Shown piece by piece: positions 60,031-64,000 of a stretch of 64,000 nucleotides of DNA. Location: the NCBI RefSeq assembly GCF_012516435.1, contig NZ_CP051216.1:684001-748000 (forward strand), read 5' to 3'. A model generated the notes under the pieces. It was not told the DNA's origin, did no database searches, and saw nothing but the letters and a program-made list of their open reading frames with translations. Source of the stretch: Pseudodesulfovibrio sp. zrk46 (GTDB lineage: Bacteria > Desulfobacterota > Desulfovibrionia > Desulfovibrionales > Desulfovibrionaceae). Position 1 is the stretch's first letter, and each line of letters begins with the position of its first letter. Made by a program: the position numbers and the translations under genes.

Positions 60031-60065
60031 CTTACTGCCTTCAGTGCCAAAGGCGCCTCTTCCAT

Positions 60066-60095
60066 AAAAAAAAGCCGCCCGTCCCCGGGCGGCTC
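60066..60095 (-). terminator. Intrinsic terminator after the YHS gene
   Basis: AGCCGCCCG / CGGGCGGCT stem with a CCC-type loop, and T run on the minus strand. Confidence 0.85.
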
Positions 60096-60118
60096 CCCAC
60101 TCCCTCAAATCCCCACAA

Positions 60119-60370
60119 TCACCAGAACTTGAGAAAATTCCAGATTCCCTTCTTCCCCACATACTTCTTGGGATTCTGCACAAACTTCGTCATGCACCGG
60201 GTATCGCAGAAGTAAAACACTGCCCCTTCCCAGTTCAACTGCCGCACGCCTTCGCTATTGCAATCCAGCTTCTTGCCACACACCGGATCACGGGCAACAA
60301 TCTTTGCCTCGGGTTCGCGATACCGATCCTTGGAACAGACGCACCCCTGACCACCGCATACATTCGACAT
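60119..60370 (-). CDS. YHS-domain protein
   Basis: 83 residues from MSNVCGGQGCVCSKDR (AAAGGAGG upstream). The YHS motif is ARDPVCGKKLDCNSEG, then AVFYFCDTRCMTKFVQNPKK with the paired Cys. The short N-terminal CGGQGCVC could bind a metal. YHS proteins are associated with metal handling; the role here is unknown. Confidence 0.85.
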   Translation of the reverse strand: MSNVCGGQGCVCSKDRYREPEAKIVARDPVCGKKLDCNSEGVRQLNWEGAVFYFCDTRCMTKFVQNPKKYVGKKGIWNFLKFW

Positions 60371-60575
60371 AGCCGCCTCCTTTGCCGAAAAATCCTGACA
60401 GAGACCTATCTGGATGTATTTTAACACATCGCGATAAAGGGTGCATCTATCATGGGAAAAGCCCGTGGGGCGTGGTATTCAAACAGCTGCTCCAGTCCAA
60501 AAGAGTTGACAGGCGCAGACAATAGAGTTGAACTACCCCTCCAAATCATATCTACGCATTAAGGAGAGAGAATAG

Positions 60576-62237
60576 ATGCGAAGCAAGAAAATGACTGGTG
60601 GCTTGGAAAAGGCCCCTCACAGGTCGCTGCTTTACGCGACCGGATTGTCCAAAGAAGAAATGGACAGGCCGCTCATCGGCGTATGTAACGCCGCCAACGA
60701 AATCATCCCCGGTCATGTGCATCTAGACACCATTACCGAGGCCGTTAAGACCGGCATCCGCATCGCGGGCGGTACCCCCATGGAATTCCCGGCCATCGGC
60801 GTTTGCGATGGTCTGGCCATGAACCACGAGGGCATGAAGATGTCCCTGCCCAGCCGCGAAATCATCGCCGACTCCGTGGAGATCATGGCGACCGCGCACC
60901 CGTTCGACGCCATCGTCTGCATTCCCAACTGCGACAAGATCGTCCCGGGCATGCTCATGGCCATCCTGCGCATGAACATCCCGGCCGTGGTCGTCTCTGG
61001 CGGTCCCATGCTGGCCGGTCGCAAGAAGACCGCCGACCTCATCAACGTCTTCGAGGGCGTGGGCAAGGTCAAAGCAGGTAAAATGACCATGGAAGAGCTG
61101 GAAGACTTTGAAAAGTCCGCCTGTCCCACCTGTGGCTCCTGCGCGGGCATGTTCACTGCCAACTCCATGAACTGTCTTTCCGAATCCATCGGCCTGGCAC
61201 TGCCCGGCAACGGCACCATCCCGGCGGTCATGTCCGCCCGTACGCGCCTTGCCAAACAGGCAGGCATGCAGGTCATGGAAATGCTGGAGCGCAACATCTG
61301 CCCGCGTGACATCGTCACCGAGAAGGCTGTGCACAACGCCGTGACCATGGATATGGCGCTGGGTTGCTCCACCAACACCACCCTGCACCTCCCGGCCCTG
61401 TTCGCCGAGGCGGGCCTCGACCTGAATCTCGAGATGTTCAACGAGATCAGCAAAAAGACCCCGAACCTGTGCAAGCTCTCCCCGGCAGGCCCTCACTTCA
61501 TGGAGGACCTGAACGAGTCCGGCGGCATCCCCGGCGTCATGAGCGAGCTGGTCAAACGCGACCTGCTCAACCTCGACGTCATGACCGTCACCGGTAAGAC
61601 GCTGGGCGAGAACCTCAAGGACCTCGACGCCAAGGTCACTGACACCAACATTGTTCGTCCCATCGACAACCCGTACTCCGAGGAAGGCGGCATCGCTATC
61701 CTGTACGGAAACATCGCTCCCGAGGGCTGCTGCGTAAAACAGTCTGCCGTGGCTCCCGAGATGATGCAGAACACCGGCGTGGCCCGCGTGTTCAATTCGG
61801 AAGAAGAATGCGTCGAGGCGATTCTGGGCAACCAGATCAAGCCCGGCGACGTGGTTGTTGTCCTGTACGAAGGCCCCAAGGGTGGCCCCGGCATGCGCGA
61901 GATGCTCACCCCCACCTCTGCCATCTCCGGCATGGGTCTGGGCGAATCCGTTGCGCTGATCACGGACGGTCGCTTCTCCGGCGGCACCCGCGGCGCTGCC
62001 ATCGGGCACATCTCCCCGGAAGCTGCTGCTGGCGGCCCGGTCGGCCTGATTCAGGAAGGCGACAAGATCGAGATCGACATCCCAGCCCGCAAGATCAACC
62101 TGCTGGTAGACGATGCCGAACTGGAAGAACGCAAGAAGACCTTCAAGCCGGTTGAGAAGCCGGTGAAGTCTGCCTTCCTGCGCCGCTATGCCAAGCTCGT
62201 CACCTCCGCCTCCCGCGGTGCCGTGTACGAGAAGTAA
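60576..62237 (+). CDS. ilvD: Dihydroxy-acid dehydratase
   Basis: 553 residues from [20 protein letters not shown] (AAGGAGAG upstream). The [4Fe-4S] ligand Cys residues lie in [13 protein letters not shown] and [20 protein letters not shown]; the substrate and Mg region reads [12 protein letters not shown], then GFRGGTRG-type loops near the C terminus ([20 protein letters not shown]). Makes 2-oxo acids for valine, isoleucine and leucine. Monocistronic with a strong terminator. Confidence 0.98.
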   Translation: MRSKKMTGGLEKAPHRSLLYATGLSKEEMDRPLIGVCNAANEIIPGHVHLDTITEAVKTGIRIAGGTPMEFPAIGVCDGLAMNHEGMKMSLPSREIIADSVEIMATAHPFDAIVCIPNCDKIVPGMLMAILRMNIPAVVVSGGPMLAGRKKTADLINVFEGVGKVKAGKMTMEELEDFEKSACPTCGSCAGMFTANSMNCLSESIGLALPGNGTIPAVMSARTRLAKQAGMQVMEMLERNICPRDIVTEKAVHNAVTMDMALGCSTNTTLHLPALFAEAGLDLNLEMFNEISKKTPNLCKLSPAGPHFMEDLNESGGIPGVMSELVKRDLLNLDVMTVTGKTLGENLKDLDAKVTDTNIVRPIDNPYSEEGGIAILYGNIAPEGCCVKQSAVAPEMMQNTGVARVFNSEEECVEAILGNQIKPGDVVVVLYEGPKGGPGMREMLTPTSAISGMGLGESVALITDGRFSGGTRGAAIGHISPEAAAGGPVGLIQEGDKIEIDIPARKINLLVDDAELEERKKTFKPVEKPVKSAFLRRYAKLVTSASRGAVYEK

Positions 62238-62256
62238 GCGCTGAAGCAATTAATCG

Positions 62257-62295
62257 AGCGGGGCTGGTAGCTGATGCTGCCAGCCCCGCTTTTTT
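62257..62295 (+). terminator. Intrinsic terminator of ilvD
   Basis: AGCGGGGCTGG / CCAGCCCCGCT, 12-nt loop, then a run of six T. Confidence 0.92.
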
Positions 62296-62385
62296 GTCCT
62301 CACAATTAATAATTGTACTGAGGACGCCACAGTTGCAGTATCCACTACAATATTAACGACATGACTCTGAAGAACGGAGGGTCAC

Positions 62386-62907
62386 ATGAAAATGAAAGGT
62401 CAACGCGTCCTGATGTTTGTGGACGATGTATTTGAGGATATGGAGTTGCTGTATCCCTACTACCGCCTGATCGAAGAAGGCGCTGAAGTTGTCGTGGCCG
62501 GGCCGGAAGCCGGTGCGGTCTACAAGGGCAAGCATGGCTATCCTTTCCGCTCCACCGCCGCCATTGCCGATCAGCAGGCTGGCGATTTCGACCTGCTCGT
62601 CATTGCCGGCGGTTTTGCGCCGGACAAGCTCCGCCGCGATCCCAAGGTGCTGGAGCTCACCCGTGAAATTTTCGAAGCTGGAAAGATCGTCGCCCACATC
62701 TGTCACGCCGGATGGATCCCCATCTCCGCTAAGATCATGGACGGTTTCACCTGCACCGCCACCCCCGGAATCAAGGACGACCTTGAAAACGCCGGTGCCA
62801 CCTGGGTCGATGAAGAAGTCGTGGTGGACCGCAATCAGATCTCTTCCCGCAAGCCGGACGACCTCCCGGCCTTCTGCCGAGCGATCATTGAGCAGGCGAC
62901 CCGCTAA
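62386..62907 (+). CDS. PfpI/DJ-1-family protein (YhbO/YajL-like)
   Basis: 173 residues (MKMKGQRVLMFVDDVFEDME; GGAGG upstream). The nucleophile elbow is IVAHICHAGWIPISAKIMDG with Cys in ICHAG, and AGGFAPDKLRRDPKVLEL is typical of the protease-I-like branch, related to protein or nucleotide deglycases and chaperones. No clear relationship to the other PfpI proteins in the window apart from the fold. Monocistronic. Confidence 0.88.
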   Translation: MKMKGQRVLMFVDDVFEDMELLYPYYRLIEEGAEVVVAGPEAGAVYKGKHGYPFRSTAAIADQQAGDFDLLVIAGGFAPDKLRRDPKVLELTREIFEAGKIVAHICHAGWIPISAKIMDGFTCTATPGIKDDLENAGATWVDEEVVVDRNQISSRKPDDLPAFCRAIIEQATR

Positions 62908-62937
62908 GGTCATCCTCTTTCGCTATCGACAAGACAA

Positions 62938-62976
62938 AGCCCCTCGCGATTCAAATTCGCGAGGGGCATATTTTTT
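62938..62976. terminator. Bidirectional terminator, boundary of the small-RNA array
   Basis: GCCCCTCGCGA / TCGCGAGGGGC stem, T-rich right flank. Ends the PfpI gene and backs onto small-RNA copy 2 on the other strand. Confidence 0.88.
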
Positions 62977-62998
62977 CTCTACGGAACACTGACCCCAG

Positions 62999-63060
62999 AA
63001 AACGAGAAAGCCTCCCGGAGGAGGCTTATTGTTTTCTCGTGTGCAAATAAAAGGAAGATG
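62999..63060 (-). ncRNA. Sigma54-dependent small RNA, copy 2
   Basis: Minus-strand transcript of about 62 nt: CATCTTCCTTTTATTTGCAC, ACGAGAAAACAATAAGCCTC, the stem GCCTCC-TCCG-GGAGGC and TTTCTCGTTTT. It differs from copy 1 at a single base (AACAAT for AACAAC). No start codon lies within the transcript. First of three tandem units, each about 320-420 bp apart. Confidence 0.8.
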
Positions 63061-63071
63061 CTTTCTATAAA

Positions 63072-63085
63072 GCATACGTCGTGCC
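63072..63085 (-). promoter_or_regulatory. Sigma54 promoter of small-RNA copy 2
   Basis: Minus-strand TTTGGCACGACGTATGCTTT: GG-N10-GC with the TGGCAC -24 box. ATGCTTT-ATAG-AAAGCAT spans the -12 region and start site as a 7-bp dyad. Confidence 0.82.
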
Positions 63086-63184
63086 AAACACTCACACAAT
63101 TTCAAATAAAAATTTTATCGCATCAATTCAGTAGTTTAGACATGTCCTCTCTGCATTCTTGATACATCAAAACAACGCCCAAAA

Positions 63185-63242
63185 GTACAAACAATTGAAC
63201 TTCCAGCGTATTACGAGGTGTCGAGGCTAAAAATTTGTATTC
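63185..63242 (-). promoter_or_regulatory. 58-bp dyad upstream of small-RNA copy 2
   Basis: Minus strand: GAATACAAATTTTTAGCCTC at one end, GGAAGTTCAATTGTTTGTAC at the other, TACAAA and TTTGTA facing each other, 58 bp overall, 111 nt from the -12 element. Candidate activator binding site. Confidence 0.7.
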
Positions 63243-63320
63243 TCACCACGCGACGCAAAAAGTGATTCTAGTCGGTAGAGGCAAAACGAAAAGGTGGATC
63301 CAAATTTCATCGTAGGCAAG

Positions 63321-63382
63321 AAAACGAGAAAGCCTCCCGAAGGAGGCTTGTTGTTTTCTCGTGTGCAAATAAAAGGAAGATG
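63321..63382 (-). ncRNA. Sigma54-dependent small RNA, copy 3
   Basis: Core sequence identical to copy 1 except in the terminator loop (CCTCC-TTC-GGGAGG). Just upstream of the predicted start, GAAATCATC replaces GAAAGCATC. Terminated by TTTCTCGTTTTC. Confidence 0.8.
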
Positions 63383-63393
63383 ATTTCTATAAA

Positions 63394-63407
63394 GCATACG
63401 CCGTGCC
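63394..63407 (-). promoter_or_regulatory. Sigma54 promoter of small-RNA copy 3
   Basis: Minus-strand GTTGGCACGGCGTATGCTTT with GG-N10-GC. The dyad over the start site seen in copy 2 is broken here. Confidence 0.82.
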
Positions 63408-63506
63408 AACCGCGCACAGAATTTCGATAAATGTTTTTACAGTATATTTTCAGCAACTTACAGGATGATCTACCAACAACATCATCAAGATGAAAAACGG
63501 CTTTTG

Positions 63507-63564
63507 GTACAAACAATTGTACTTGCGGCCGATTAGGAAGTGTTGAGGCCGAAAATTTGTATTC
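63507..63564 (-). promoter_or_regulatory. 58-bp dyad upstream of small-RNA copy 3
   Basis: Minus strand: GAATACAAATTTTCGGCCTC to GCAAGTACAATTGTTTGTAC; same length, arms and 111-nt distance as copy 2. Confidence 0.7.
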
Positions 63565-63737
63565 TCTCAGGGGGGAAAGTGTGATTCCAAAAAATAGAAG
63601 CATACCCTTTCACCGTTCCATCATCATACAACCGACAATGTCGAAAGTGACACCGGACCAATTTCATATCGACAGATCCGATCGAGTACCGAAATGTTGA
63701 AGACGGGACAGGAATGCAGTGAATGCTCCAGACGCCA

Positions 63738-63799
63738 AAAACGAGAAAGCCTCCCGGAGGAGGCTTGTTGTTTTCTCGTGTGCAAATAAAAGGAAGATG
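63738..63799 (-). ncRNA. Sigma54-dependent small RNA, copy 4
   Basis: Identical to copy 1 over the predicted transcript (CATCTTCCTTTTATTTGCAC to the terminator stem), although the two are 32 kb apart and on opposite strands. Ends in TTTCTCGTTTTTGG. Confidence 0.8.
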
Positions 63800-63810
63800 C
63801 TTTCTTTATA

Positions 63811-63824
63811 GCATTCGGCGTGCC
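63811..63824 (-). promoter_or_regulatory. Sigma54 promoter of small-RNA copy 4
   Basis: Minus-strand TTTGGCACGCCGAATGCTAT with GG-N10-GC; differs from copy 1 at a single base in the spacer. Confidence 0.82.
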
Positions 63825-63925
63825 AAAGAATTGTGCAACTTCAAAATTATTTTTTACTCGCATTATTTCAGTGTGTTACGGTGGAGTAAACATTGACCCA
63901 ACACTCTCTCCAAACATGCCTTTGG

Positions 63926-63983
63926 GTACAAAATATTTAACTTCTCACCATCTGGGGCTGTTCAGGACCAAAAATTTGTATGC
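63926..63983 (-). promoter_or_regulatory. 58-bp dyad upstream of small-RNA copy 4
   Basis: Minus strand: GCATACAAATTTTTGGTCCT to GAGAAGTTAAATATTTTGTA, then C; 58 bp, 113 nt from the -12 element. It lies 17 bp from the window edge, so further units may follow. Confidence 0.68.
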
Positions 63984-64000
63984 CCGATCACGCTGCAGCG

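Noticed and set aside
62999-63830. CRISPR-like array suggested by regularly repeated segments
   Set aside because: Units are ~320-420 bp apart with promoters and terminators, not short direct repeats with unique spacers.
62923-63863. Open frames of 60-98 codons over the tandem small-RNA units, with repeated HLPFICTRENNKPP-like peptides
   Set aside because: Their starts lie upstream of the predicted transcription start, there are no ribosome sites, and frames differ between copies; the conserved part is the promoter, RNA and terminator.

Overview
The window looks like a chromosomal segment of a sulfate-reducing Desulfovibrionaceae bacterium (Desulfovibrio/Pseudodesulfovibrio type). The evidence is indirect: moderately GC-rich DNA, a HesB-like selenoprotein, a NifX/Mrp pair next to a sigma54 activator that recalls the Desulfovibrio orp locus, a shikimate-kinase-like protein of the Desulfovibrio kind, PocR-domain proteins, HypA/HypB, and a CobD-CobQ fusion. 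I found no rRNA, tRNA, transposase or CRISPR array.

Layout. 0.2-1.5 kb: three tandem IscA/HesB paralogues on the minus strand, the first with an in-frame UGA read as selenocysteine. 1.7-3.4 kb: pyrR, a shikimate/homoserine-kinase-like gene and a YkgJ-type cysteine-cluster gene. 4-5.7 kb: a small unknown protein, hemC and an FmdB-type zinc ribbon. 6-10.8 kb: four tandem TPR paralogues sharing an N-terminal module I do not recognise, with one unrelated gene among them. 11-20.8 kb: a minus-strand cluster of CBS-ACT protein, LivG, an acyl-CoA synthetase, LivH, LivM, LivK, LivF, a VOC protein and a PaaK-like ligase, probably uptake and CoA activation of an organic acid or amino acid. 21-31 kb: a membrane ferredoxin, a solute-binding protein, two PocR proteins, PfpI/AraC proteins, YitT, SAM hydrolase, CobS, SppA and an aminotransferase. 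31-35.7 kb: a small RNA, a binding protein, a DUF697-like repeat protein and a FecR-RTX protein. 35.7-39.8 kb: Mrp, NifX-like protein, sigma54 activator, HypB and HypA. 40.5-41.4 kb: FMN riboswitch and ribB. 41.6-49.2 kb: histidine kinase, queuosine transporter and QueF, an acetylene-hydratase-like molybdo/tungstoenzyme, a LysE exporter and a diguanylate cyclase. 49.2-54.4 kb: an AT-rich two-gene insert, lepB, lepA and two VPLPA-CTERM proteins. 54.5-56.8 kb: an AT-rich IrrE-like peptidase/PIN-like pair between inverted copies of a repeat. 56.8-62.9 kb: cobD-cobQ fusion, YHS protein, ilvD and a PfpI protein.

The most striking content is non-coding. (1) Four near-identical ~62-nt units (one near 31.4 kb, three in tandem at 63.0-63.8 kb) each have a sigma54 -24/-12 promoter, a CU-rich segment and an intrinsic terminator. 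Each also has a 58-bp dyad upstream at almost constant distance. This is the architecture of a multicopy sigma54-dependent small-RNA family, in outline like Vibrio Qrr RNAs but with unrelated sequence. (2) A ~122-nt hairpin occurs three times with compensatory base changes. (3) A composite two-hairpin repeat occurs five times, also with compensatory changes, and bounds the IrrE/PIN cassette in inverted orientation. Functions for these elements are inferred; none can be confirmed without sequence searches or RNA data.
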